Shown here: positions 7,426-14,817 of the stretch, in pieces | Layout: every line of letters starts with the position of its first letter | How positions within the stretch are numbered: position 1 is the first letter of the stretch | Assembly (NCBI GenBank): GCA_017549505.1 | Contig: JAFYUS010000003.1 | Span: 1 to 64,000, forward strand | From: Bacteroidales bacterium | Lineage (GTDB): Bacteria > Bacteroidota > Bacteroidia > Bacteroidales > UBA932 | Direction: 5' to 3' | DNA length: 64,000 bases | Notes under the pieces: model-generated | What the model saw: the letters and a program-made list of their open reading frames with translations, nothing else | Told to the model about the DNA's origin: nothing | Databases searched by the model: none | Made by a program: the position numbers and the translations under genes

Positions 7426-9977
7426 AAGCCGATGTTCTTTCTACGGGTCTCCTTCCAGACGAACTCATCCACATCATCCAGGATGACGACACCAGTCTGA
7501 GCACCCTTTGACTGACTCATCCTGAAGAGGTATTTGTCCTGGATCATATTTGAAATATACTTCATAGTACGGGCCGACGCCAATCCATAGGTGTTGGCCT
7601 TTTTCATTTCGCTGATATACATGGAAAGATGTGCTGCTGCCTGTTCTTCAAGAACAAGTCCTTTCTTTTCAAGAATCTTCGTCACTACCATAAGCAGCTG
7701 GTCAGCATCATAATCTTCAAACATGAGGTGATATGGGCTGTCAGCAGGCAGCATTATTGTATCAATGGTCTCCATATCATGTTTGCATACACCTACAACT
7801 AGAGCGCAGCGACCACGGAGTTCTGCAATCTTGCTTTCGATCTTAAGCTTGATTGCAGAAGCGTCGATTCCATATCCTTTTGATCCGTCACGATCATCAC
7901 CATCAAAGAAGAGTACTCCTTCAAGGGCTTTGTTGACAGCCTCCTTTATGCGCTCTTCCTGTCTGTACTCCGGCAGTCCTGACAGTTCCTCACCATTGAG
8001 TTCCACAAGGTGTCCACGATCCAAGGCATTCATGGACTTGAGGATTTCACCGAGAACTGAAGCTACAGTACTCTTTCCGGTACCGGTATTTCCGGCAAAT
8101 GTCCATTTAAGCGATCTGCTGTTGAAATATGGCTTACCTGCATTCCTGAGCCATACTGCAGTATCGACCATACCATGAATCATTTCCTTTACATGCGTAA
8201 GGCCGACCATTGCATCAAGTTTGGAAAGAGCCCTGTTGACCCCTTCCATATCAAAACGGTCATCAAATTTCTCCGAAATGACTCGCGTTGATATATCTTC
8301 AGCCTGTATATGGGTAAGATCTTTTTCCGTCGGCTCTTCGATCTTATTGACTCTCAATGAAAAAGCAGGAATGACTTCTATCTTGAAAAGATTATTGACA
8401 AATCTTGCGTTTCCGAACTTGTTGTCCCGCATACCATACTCACGCTCTACTCTTTCACGCATCTTGGCACGTGCATCATCGGACAGTTCATATCCGTTCT
8501 GTGAGCAGAAGAGATCGGCGATCTGCATGAGTTCGTCTACCGTATAATCATCGAAGATGAAACGGTTCTGTTCAGGAATTCTGGATTTCAGACCGGCATT
8601 CTGTTCGAGAAGTCTAGTCATAGGTTCTGTATAACCGGCGATCAGAAGCATCCAGTCCTGCTGTTCAGGATCAGCCAATGCTGTAAGCAGAGTCTCTATC
8701 ACATTGATGCCCGGATCACGAGGATCATCCGGCTTATAGAGGAGGTAAGCTTCATCGATGAAAAGTATACCCCCCTTCGCACGTTCAAGAGCACTCAAGG
8801 TCTTCTCCTGTTCAGAAGCATAGTTCTGTCCCATGAGCGTGCTTCGTTCTTCAACAACCACATGACCGCTGCTCAAGAGCCCCAGTTCCTTCATCATGGA
8901 GCCGAGAATTTTGGCGACAGTGGTCTTTCCTGTACCGGGGTTACCCATGAATGCCGCATGGAGGACAGGTCTGACCGTCGGAAGTCCCATCTCAGCACGT
9001 TTCCTTGAAAGCATTACCACACTGCGATATTCCTCTATCTTCTTCTTGACATTGCCAAGTCCTATGAGTCGATTGAGCTTTTCCATTGAGCCCAAGGCAT
9101 CTCCGGCCTGCAGATGCTTCTTGCCCGTCACACTCAAGCGCGGGGTAAGTTCCACTTTGGTGTACTGATATTCAATATTTCTTGTGCCTATATGGAATGT
9201 ACAGACATTGACTGTTTCATCAAAGAAGCGCACCTCGGCACGGTATGTACCCTGATTCCACTTAAGCGATTCCCTGCTGCCTATTTCATAGAAGGCACAT
9301 ATGTACTTGTTTCCTTCGATATCGTACGGTTCCACATCCTGACATTCGTGCCATACTGAATATCCTAGTTCATTATACACATCAAGAGTCAGAGGTAGTT
9401 TTAGGTCAGATGAATGATCACATATATCTTTCTTGAGTTCATAAGAGACCCCCATCAGCACCATCTCAAGGTTTTCAATGTCGAATGTTCCGTACTGGGG
9501 ACCAAGATCTTTATAATCAATCTCCTGTCCTTTATCCACTCTGTGCAGGAACAAGGTATTGAACAGAGCACCTGAAACGTATGGTTGGGGCATCTCCAGG
9601 ATATGGATCGTATCCGAGCAGATGCATTGATGACCGTCATAAAATGAAACGATGTATGAACCGGGCACTTTGCATGCTCTAAGGTCATACCATGTCTCTA
9701 TTACCGGAGTATGAGGATCATAAAAAGACTCCTCATATGTATTTTCAAAAATAGGATTCGTGCTGTCTGATGTCTTGGCGATTCTGATTGTCAAAGAAAA
9801 TTCATAGGACTCACCGTAATCCTCATACATGGTATTGAGGAACTTGAGCCTGAGTTTCGTATATCCGTCACGATACCATACCATCGAGCGTGACTCGGAC
9901 ACATGCTGAATATTGACACCTTTCCTGAAGAAGACATAGTCTGATTTCAGAATCTTTATATCTGAGGAAGCACTCAT
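7422..9977 (-). CDS. CbxX/CfxQ-like protein with two AAA domains and N-terminal beta-rich region
   Basis: This is a cytosolic AAA ATPase. Numbered from the start used here (851 aa), residues 1-300 contain two similar beta-rich blocks of unknown role. AAA domain 1 follows with GNPGTGKT (345-352) and Walker B FIDEA (DE at 408-409). AAA domain 2 has GNTGTGKS (629-636), but its Walker B reads FFDGDD, lacking the catalytic Glu. The second ring therefore probably binds but does not hydrolyse ATP. The ORF is open up to 10061, but a TATATTTG promoter box at 10001-10008 lies inside that extension, so I place the start at 9977. Partner or substrate is unknown; SpoVK/CbxX relatives act as remodelling chaperones. 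Confidence 0.85.
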   Translation of the reverse strand: MSASSDIKILKSDYVFFRKGVNIQHVSESRSMVWYRDGYTKLRLKFLNTMYEDYGESYEFSLTIRIAKTSDSTNPIFENTYEESFYDPHTPVIETWYDLRACKVPGSYIVSFYDGHQCICSDTIHILEMPQPYVSGALFNTLFLHRVDKGQEIDYKDLGPQYGTFDIENLEMVLMGVSYELKKDICDHSSDLKLPLTLDVYNELGYSVWHECQDVEPYDIEGNKYICAFYEIGSRESLKWNQGTYRAEVRFFDETVNVCTFHIGTRNIEYQYTKVELTPRLSVTGKKHLQAGDALGSMEKLNRLIGLGNVKKKIEEYRSVVMLSRKRAEMGLPTVRPVLHAAFMGNPGTGKTTVAKILGSMMKELGLLSSGHVVVEERSTLMGQNYASEQEKTLSALERAKGGILFIDEAYLLYKPDDPRDPGINVIETLLTALADPEQQDWMLLIAGYTEPMTRLLEQNAGLKSRIPEQNRFIFDDYTVDELMQIADLFCSQNGYELSDDARAKMRERVEREYGMRDNKFGNARFVNNLFKIEVIPAFSLRVNKIEEPTEKDLTHIQAEDISTRVISEKFDDRFDMEGVNRALSKLDAMVGLTHVKEMIHGMVDTAVWLRNAGKPYFNSRSLKWTFAGNTGTGKSTVASVLGEILKSMNALDRGHLVELNGEELSGLPEYRQEERIKEAVNKALEGVLFFDGDDRDGSKGYGIDASAIKLKIESKIAELRGRCALVVGVCKHDMETIDTIMLPADSPYHLMFEDYDADQLLMVVTKILEKKGLVLEEQAAAHLSMYISEMKKANTYGLASARTMKYISNMIQDKYLFRMSQSKGAQTGVVILDDVDEFVWKETRRKNIGF

Positions 9978-10000
9978 ATAACTTATATTTATATAACGTA

Positions 10001-10008
10001 CAAATATA
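10001..10008 (-). promoter_or_regulatory. -7 promoter box for the double-AAA gene
   Basis: On the minus strand this reads TATATTTG, a full match to TAnnTTTG, 23 bases before the ATG at 9977. No clear -33 TTTG is seen. It excludes the longer reading frame start at 10061. Confidence 0.6.
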
Positions 10009-10046
10009 CTAAAAAACCATTCATCGCTTGGATTTAAGTCAGAATA

Positions 10047-10062
10047 TTTGCAAATTTGCAAA
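10047..10062. promoter_or_regulatory. Palindrome TTTGCAAATTTGCAAA between divergent genes (candidate operator)
   Basis: A perfect 16-bp dyad, which is also a direct repeat of TTTGCAAA, lies midway between the divergent AAA gene and gdhA. It sits about 40 bases upstream of the gdhA ATG, where an operator controlling gdhA would be expected. No cognate regulator can be named. Confidence 0.4.
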
Positions 10063-10101
10063 GATATCCGAATTACAAACCCCTAACAGATAGATACGAT
10101 T

Positions 10102-11457
10102 ATGGACCAGTACACACAGAATTATGTTGACGGTTTCATGGCAGATCTTATCGCCAGAAACCCGGGAGAAAAGGAATTCCATCAGGCTGTCAAGGAAGTA
10201 CTTGAGAGCGTAGCGCCTTATATTGTTGAGCATCCGTATCTTATGGACCTCAAGATTCTTGAAAGAATCGTAGAACCAGAAAGAATCATCATATTCAGAG
10301 TTCCTTGGCTTGATGATGAGGGACAGATCCAGGTCAACAGAGGATTCCGTGTACAGTGCAGCAGCGCTATCGGACCATACAAGGGCGGTATCCGTTTCCA
10401 TCCTAGCGTAAACCTCAGCATCATGAAGTTCCTTGCTTTCGAGCAGACTTTCAAGAACAGCCTTACCACCCTGCCTATGGGTTCTGCAAAAGGTGGATCG
10501 GACTTCAATCCTAAGGGCAAGTCCGACAATGAGGTGATGCGCTTCTGCCAGAGTTTCATGAGCGAACTTCACAAACATATCGGAGCAGATACCGATGTGC
10601 CGGCAGGCGACATCGGAGTCGGCGGACGAGAGATCGGATACATGTTCGGCCAGTACAAGAGACTCCGTGACGAATTCACCGGCGTACTCACTGGAAAAGG
10701 CCAGACATGGGGAGGCAGCCCTATGAGACCTGAGGCTACAGGATATGGTACCTGCTACTTCGCCTCTGCAATGCTTGCAACACGTGGAGACAGCTATGAG
10801 GGCAAGACCGTAGCGATTTCAGGATCAGGCAACGTGGCTCAGTTCGCCGCTCAGAAGGCGATCCAGCTTGGAGCCAAGGTGGTTACAATGTCTGATTCGA
10901 ACGGATCTATCTATGACCCGGACGGAATCGACGCAGAAAAGCTCGCATACATCATGGAGCTCAAGAACATATACAGAGGACGTATCAAAGAGTATGTGGA
11001 GAAATATCCTACCGCAAAATACTTCCCTGGCGAACGTCCATGGAGCGTGAAATGTGACATCGCAATGCCATGCGCTACCCAGAACGAGCTCAATGAAGAG
11101 GAAGCAAAGACCCTTGTGGCAAACGGATGCATGTGCGTTGCTGAAGGTGCGAACATGCCATGTACTCCAGGAGCTATCGAGGTCTTCCAGAGCGCAAAGC
11201 TCCTCTACTCTCCTGGCAAGGCATCAAATGCCGGCGGCGTAGCTACTTCAGGTCTTGAGATGACCCAGAATTCGATGAGACTCAAGTGGACGCGTGAAGA
11301 AGTGGACTCACATCTGAGACAGATCATGACAGATATCCACGAAGCATGCGTGAAGTATGGTACAGAAGAAGACGGATATGTAAATTACGTAAAGGGTGCG
11401 AACATCGCGGGCTTCATCAAAGTAGCAGAGGCGATGATGGCCCAGGGACTTGTATAA
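10102..11457 (+). CDS. gdhA: Glutamate dehydrogenase, NADP-type hexameric
   Basis: The enzyme interconverts 2-oxoglutarate plus ammonia and glutamate in the cytosol, the main ammonium-assimilation route in many Bacteroidetes. The 451-aa protein shows the substrate-binding block GPYKGGIRFHPSV, the catalytic-lysine region PMGSAKGGSDFNPKG, and the Rossmann stretch ISGSGNVAQFAAQKA. The length and the opening YTQNYVDGFMADLIARNPGE are typical of the small hexameric enzyme. It is transcribed divergently from the AAA gene, with a 16-bp palindrome between them. The deoxynucleoside kinase gene follows after 6 bases and may be co-transcribed. Confidence 0.95.
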   Translation: MDQYTQNYVDGFMADLIARNPGEKEFHQAVKEVLESVAPYIVEHPYLMDLKILERIVEPERIIIFRVPWLDDEGQIQVNRGFRVQCSSAIGPYKGGIRFHPSVNLSIMKFLAFEQTFKNSLTTLPMGSAKGGSDFNPKGKSDNEVMRFCQSFMSELHKHIGADTDVPAGDIGVGGREIGYMFGQYKRLRDEFTGVLTGKGQTWGGSPMRPEATGYGTCYFASAMLATRGDSYEGKTVAISGSGNVAQFAAQKAIQLGAKVVTMSDSNGSIYDPDGIDAEKLAYIMELKNIYRGRIKEYVEKYPTAKYFPGERPWSVKCDIAMPCATQNELNEEEAKTLVANGCMCVAEGANMPCTPGAIEVFQSAKLLYSPGKASNAGGVATSGLEMTQNSMRLKWTREEVDSHLRQIMTDIHEACVKYGTEEDGYVNYVKGANIAGFIKVAEAMMAQGLV

Positions 11458-11463
11458 TATAAT

Positions 11464-12075
11464 ATGCATATAGGTATAGCAGGCAACATCGGTTGCGGAA
11501 AGACAACACTCACAAGAATGCTCTCGCAGCATTACGGATGGACTCCCAAATACGAGTCCGTCACATATAATCCGTATCTGGAAGATTATTACAAGGACAT
11601 AGAACGATGGTCATATAACCTGGAAACCTATTTCCTTGCACAACGTTTCCAGGACCTGTTGGAGATCGCAAAATCAGACGATGTGATCATCCAGGACAGA
11701 ACGATCCTCGAAGGCGTACATATCTTCGTAGCCAACAACAAGGCCATGGGAAATCTTTCAGACCGTGATTTTGACACGTACATGCAGCTTTTCAATCTGA
11801 TGATGTCGATGGTCCGTGAACCGGATCTGCTTATATACCTTAAATCATCTGTCCCCCACCTGGTTTCACAGATCCAGAAACGAGGCAGAGACTACGAAAA
11901 GAGCATCAGTATCGAATATCTGAACAATCTTAACGAAAGGTATGATGCCTGGATAGCAAATTACCCAGGAAAAGTATTGGTAATCGAAGCTGACGACATG
12001 GATTTCGAGAACCGTCCGGAAGATTTTGCACAGATTACAGACAAGATCGACGCACAGCTCTACGGTCTCTTCTAA
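11464..12075 (+). CDS. Deoxynucleoside kinase (deoxyadenosine/deoxyguanosine kinase family)
   Basis: This is a salvage enzyme that phosphorylates deoxynucleosides with ATP. Visible motifs are the P-loop GNIGCGKTT (7-15), the DRTILEG substrate/catalytic block (about 79-85), and an Arg-rich lid region (QKRGRDYEKS, about 138-147). The 203-aa length matches bacterial dAK/dGK-type enzymes. Base preference cannot be decided. It starts 6 bases after gdhA, and its stop overlaps the stop of the convergent LytTR gene (12072-12075). Confidence 0.9.
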   Translation: MHIGIAGNIGCGKTTLTRMLSQHYGWTPKYESVTYNPYLEDYYKDIERWSYNLETYFLAQRFQDLLEIAKSDDVIIQDRTILEGVHIFVANNKAMGNLSDRDFDTYMQLFNLMMSMVREPDLLIYLKSSVPHLVSQIQKRGRDYEKSISIEYLNNLNERYDAWIANYPGKVLVIEADDMDFENRPEDFAQITDKIDAQLYGLF

Positions 12076-12869
12076 AGCATTTCTGAAAGACGGTCGTAGT
12101 ACTTCTTGGAAACAGGAATATGACGCACGTCATTAGCATCAAGTTCAGCATACATTATCCCGTCCTTGTCTTTTCTCAGCACCTTGACATGGACGGGATT
12201 GATGTAGAATGACCTATGGCAACGGATAAGGCCGTTATCCTGGCATAATTCATCCAATGCCTTCATCGAACTCCTAAGTGAGTATTCCCTTACACGGCCG
12301 TTTTCAACATAAAATATGTTCACATAATTTTCTTCAGCCGCAATATAGAGCACGACTGGAGCTGTCAGGACTATCTTCAGATTGTGCTGGTTATCGTAAA
12401 AACGCATTCGTTGTGCCGTATTGTCGTCATGACTGAATTCCTTATGACGATACTCATATATTCTGAGAGAAAGAGCCAGAATTACATATGCGAATATAAG
12501 CGAGAAGAAAAGATATTGAAAAGAGGAAGTGACGAATTCAAAATACAGCATCTTCTTGTCCATGACAAGCCATAGATATAATGCATTGAAGAAGGACATG
12601 AAGATGATTTCAGCAAGACACCAGAATGAATATAGCGTGTAATTCAGCTTCATCGGTATATAATAATAGAGCACTCTTGTAATTACAACCGACAGAAATA
12701 TTATACACGACATTATTGTCAGATGGACACCAAACCATTCACTGCTGAGAAACTCTACGATACCTTTCGGACGCAGAAGGAGCATGAAAGTGAAGAAGAA
12801 AACCGGAAGCACAATCATGTGCAGGAACTGAGGAACAAACTTCCTGAAAATCGACGCAATCTGGGCCAT
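12072..12869 (-). CDS. Membrane-anchored LytTR-family transcriptional regulator
   Basis: The N-terminal half has four hydrophobic helices (about residues 13-30, 45-70, 78-103 and 113-135). The C-terminal 100 residues form a LytTR DNA-binding domain with the characteristic AAEENYVNIFY start, the RSSMKALDE segment and the ICRCHRSF-like LIRCHRSFYINP block. There is no receiver domain, so signal input is probably through the membrane part. This one-component layout is common in Bacteroidetes. Its promoter and a 20-bp phased array lie immediately upstream (12894-12983), implying autoregulation and control of the opposite transcript. Ligand and remote targets are unknown. Confidence 0.9.
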   Translation of the reverse strand: MAQIASIFRKFVPQFLHMIVLPVFFFTFMLLLRPKGIVEFLSSEWFGVHLTIMSCIIFLSVVITRVLYYYIPMKLNYTLYSFWCLAEIIFMSFFNALYLWLVMDKKMLYFEFVTSSFQYLFFSLIFAYVILALSLRIYEYRHKEFSHDDNTAQRMRFYDNQHNLKIVLTAPVVLYIAAEENYVNIFYVENGRVREYSLRSSMKALDELCQDNGLIRCHRSFYINPVHVKVLRKDKDGIMYAELDANDVRHIPVSKKYYDRLSEML

Positions 12870-12893
12870 ATTGTTGTCACTATTTTAGTGTGA

Positions 12894-12925
12894 CAAAATT
12901 ACAAAATATATTTTTTAGTCACAAA
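12894..12925 (-). promoter_or_regulatory. Promoter of the LytTR gene
   Basis: On the minus strand TTTG (12922-12925) and TAATTTTG (12894-12901) are separated by 20 bp, matching the Bacteroidetes -33/-7 consensus. The predicted start is near 12887, giving an 18-base leader. That leader includes an inverted repeat (TTGTCAC at 12874-12880, GTGACAA at 12890-12896). The -33 element overlaps a TCACA core of the array. Confidence 0.65.
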
Positions 12926-12992
12926 TAATTGATTTTAGTCACAAAAACAGGAGTGATATCACATTTCTACCCCACATATCACATTTTCTTTT
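12899..12992. promoter_or_regulatory. Array of TCACA cores at exact 20-bp spacing (candidate LytTR operators)
   Basis: TCACA occurs at 12919, 12939, 12959 and 12979, exactly 20 bp apart. A one-mismatch TTACA sits at 12899, in the same phase. The first two share TTTTAGTCACAAA (12913-12925 and 12933-12945) and the last two share ATATCACATTT (12956-12966 and 12976-12986). LytTR proteins such as AgrA and ComE bind pairs of 9-bp direct repeats separated by about 11-13 bp, so a 20-bp period fits. The array lies upstream of the LytTR gene on one side and of a TACCTTTG promoter on the other. Binding is inferred. Confidence 0.7.
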
Positions 12993-13011
12993 AAATACAT
13001 TTCATTCGTCC

Positions 13012-13019
13012 TACCTTTG
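13012..13019 (+). promoter_or_regulatory. -7 box TACCTTTG facing away from the LytTR gene
   Basis: This is a full match to TAnnTTTG on the plus strand, about 20-30 bp downstream of the last array unit. The phased sites would therefore occupy the activator region from roughly -35 to -107. No protein-coding ORF follows on this strand before the hairpin at 13120-13149. Confidence 0.6.
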
Positions 13020-13025
13020 CTTCCA

Positions 13026-13150
13026 GAAGGTAAAAACAGATAAACTAAAACTGACATAACAATATTGTTAGCACCAGAAATTTACTGCTTGAACCTAAAT
13101 CAAAGTTAAAGTACAATAGAAAGCCGCCGCCTGTGAAGGTAGCGGCTTTT
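13026..13150 (+). ncRNA. Candidate small RNA under LytTR control
   Basis: A promoter box (13012-13019) and a GC-rich hairpin with a T-run (13120-13149) bound about 125 bases that contain no ATG or GTG at all on the plus strand. The stretch holds a perfect 14-bp palindrome (TAACAATATTGTTA, 13057-13070) followed by an A-rich single-stranded region. This is the layout expected of a short regulatory RNA. Alternatives are a promoter remnant of a lost gene, or an antisense leader toward the YfcC gene, whose 3' end lies just beyond. Existence of the RNA is inferred. Confidence 0.4.
13120..13149. terminator. Hairpin terminator shared by the candidate RNA and the YfcC-type gene
   Basis: AAAGCCGC (13120-13127) pairs with GCGGCTTT (13142-13149). 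A T-run follows on the plus strand and a weaker T-rich stretch follows on the minus strand, so it can work in both directions. Confidence 0.65.
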
Positions 13151-13169
13151 GAATTTCACACCAGAGAGG

Positions 13170-14696
13170 CTAAAATCCCGGAAGATCCAGCCAGAGGGTG
13201 GGTAGAAGGAGAATGAAACCGAGAACGACAAGGAGAAGGATGAACTTCCAAACCCATCTGAACCATTTCTCATATGGTATTCTCGCTACAGAAAGAACAG
13301 CCATAAGGACACCGGAACATGGAGTTATCATGTTGGTGAATCCGTCGCCGAACTGAAATGCAAGGACAGTAGCCTGTCGGGAAACCCCTATCATATCTGA
13401 GAAAGGTGCCATGATCGGCATAGTTACAGCCGCCTTGGCAGAAGCTGATGGAATAAAGAGATTGATGAAGGTCTGTATTCCGTACATCGTTCCAAGAGCC
13501 CCTGCCCTACCGGCTCCGTCAAGAGCGGAAGCCATCGACCCGAGCATAGTATCAATGACCTGACCGTTCTTGAGTATCACGATAATACCTGCAGCAAAAC
13601 CTATGACCAGAGCAGCGGAGAATATATCTTTTGCTCCTGCTATGAATTCCTTTGAAATATCGTCTGCCGAGTATCCGGCTGAAAATCCGGCTGCTACTCC
13701 TAATACCATGAAGAGTGCGCAGATTTCAGGAAGATACCAGCCGTAGCCCATGACTCCGATCACCATATACACGATAGTGAACATCAATAGATCAAGTATA
13801 TACATCCTGACGGAAGCCCTCAAAGACAGGATAGAGAAGAATACAAAGAAGGCATCTGCCACCCACATGAGCCACGGAGCAGCAAATTCTGACTGGCCAA
13901 GCTTTATGCTGCACTCATCTGCATAGGACACAGAAAAGAGAACAGTGACTACAGTCAGTAATGCCATACATATCCATGCCTTTTTCTTCGGTAGTTCCTT
14001 TGACTCTGCTCTGGTATCTTCATGTACCTTTTCAGAAGTCAGAAAGTCTGTATTCTTTTTTCTTATCTTAGCGGCATACCACAATACAAACGCTATAGCA
14101 ACAAGCATGAGTATAGTCCAGCAGAAAACTCTGTATTCAATACCGGAGAAAAGAGGTAGTCCCGACATATCCTGGGCAATGCCGATAGTGAAAGGATTCA
14201 ACATGGCACCTGCAAAACCCACATGTGCTGCGACATATACCATACATACGCCTACAATTTCATCATAGCCCAGTGACTTCGCCAGAGGGATGACTACAGC
14301 TACGAACGCAATAGTCTCCTCACTCATGCCGAAAACCGCTCCGAACAGTCCGAAAAGCAGCATTATCAGCACAATCACGATGTTTCCTACACCCATCTTG
14401 CGTACAAGAGAGAATCTTTCCAGAGAATTGACTTTGGAAATGAAGGCCATGATGCCTTCATCAACAGACTTGGTACTGTTGACTACCCAGAATGCGCCAC
14501 CGATTATCAGCACGAAGGCTATGATGCCTGCCTGCTGGCTGAATCCTTCATATAATGCGGAGAAAACCTGCCATGTCTGCGGGTTACCTCCTGGCACAAA
14601 CCATGTCGAGATTGCACATATGGCGATTACAGTAAAGATTATTACATAAGTATTGGGTACCTTGAACTTCTTCATACGCGGTATCTGTTTTTGCAA
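13170..14696 (-). CDS. YfcC-family (DcuC/C4-dicarboxylate-carrier-like) transporter
   Basis: This is a 508-aa inner-membrane secondary transporter with about 12 hydrophobic segments. Family-typical features are the opening KKFKVPNTYVIIF...TWFVPGG, the GAVFGMSEETIAF block (about 118-130) and the re-entrant-like NPFTIGIAQ (about 166-174). YfcC relatives are annotated as basic amino-acid or dicarboxylate carriers; substrate here is not decidable. An internal ATG at 14675 starts closer to the conserved KKFKVP and may be the real start. The gene stands alone, between the LytTR regulatory region and the amidase gene. Confidence 0.8.
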   Translation of the reverse strand: MQKQIPRMKKFKVPNTYVIIFTVIAICAISTWFVPGGNPQTWQVFSALYEGFSQQAGIIAFVLIIGGAFWVVNSTKSVDEGIMAFISKVNSLERFSLVRKMGVGNIVIVLIMLLFGLFGAVFGMSEETIAFVAVVIPLAKSLGYDEIVGVCMVYVAAHVGFAGAMLNPFTIGIAQDMSGLPLFSGIEYRVFCWTILMLVAIAFVLWYAAKIRKKNTDFLTSEKVHEDTRAESKELPKKKAWICMALLTVVTVLFSVSYADECSIKLGQSEFAAPWLMWVADAFFVFFSILSLRASVRMYILDLLMFTIVYMVIGVMGYGWYLPEICALFMVLGVAAGFSAGYSADDISKEFIAGAKDIFSAALVIGFAAGIIVILKNGQVIDTMLGSMASALDGAGRAGALGTMYGIQTFINLFIPSASAKAAVTMPIMAPFSDMIGVSRQATVLAFQFGDGFTNMITPCSGVLMAVLSVARIPYEKWFRWVWKFILLLVVLGFILLLPTLWLDLPGF

Positions 14697-14715
14697 CCGC
14701 GAATATACGAAATTT

Positions 14716-14746
14716 CGCCGGAGCCTGAGCCATCAGGTTTCCGGCG
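14716..14746. other. Stem-loop in the gap between the YfcC and amidase genes
   Basis: CGCCGGA (14716-14722) pairs with TCCGGCG (14740-14746), with an inner CCTGA/TCAGG stem. No clean T-run follows. It lies upstream of the YfcC start on the same strand and could be part of a terminator or leader structure. Confidence 0.4.
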
Positions 14747-14774
14747 AACGGAAATAAAGATGAAATATGATGAG

Positions 14775-14808
14775 CCTCTGCAGATGGCTGGCCTCGCCAC
14801 AGCAGAGG
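14775..14808 (-). terminator. Possible terminator of the choloylglycine-hydrolase-family gene
   Basis: CCTCTGC (14775-14781) pairs with GCAGAGG (14802-14808) just after the stop codon. On the minus strand a moderately T-rich tract follows. The stem is only 7 bp with a long loop. Confidence 0.4.
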
Positions 14809-14817
14809 ACGAAGTGA

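Noticed and set aside
12899-12992. CRISPR-like array because of regular spacing
   Set aside because: Repeat units are only 5-13 bp with a 20-bp period, far below CRISPR dimensions, and no cas genes are present; operator sites explain it better.
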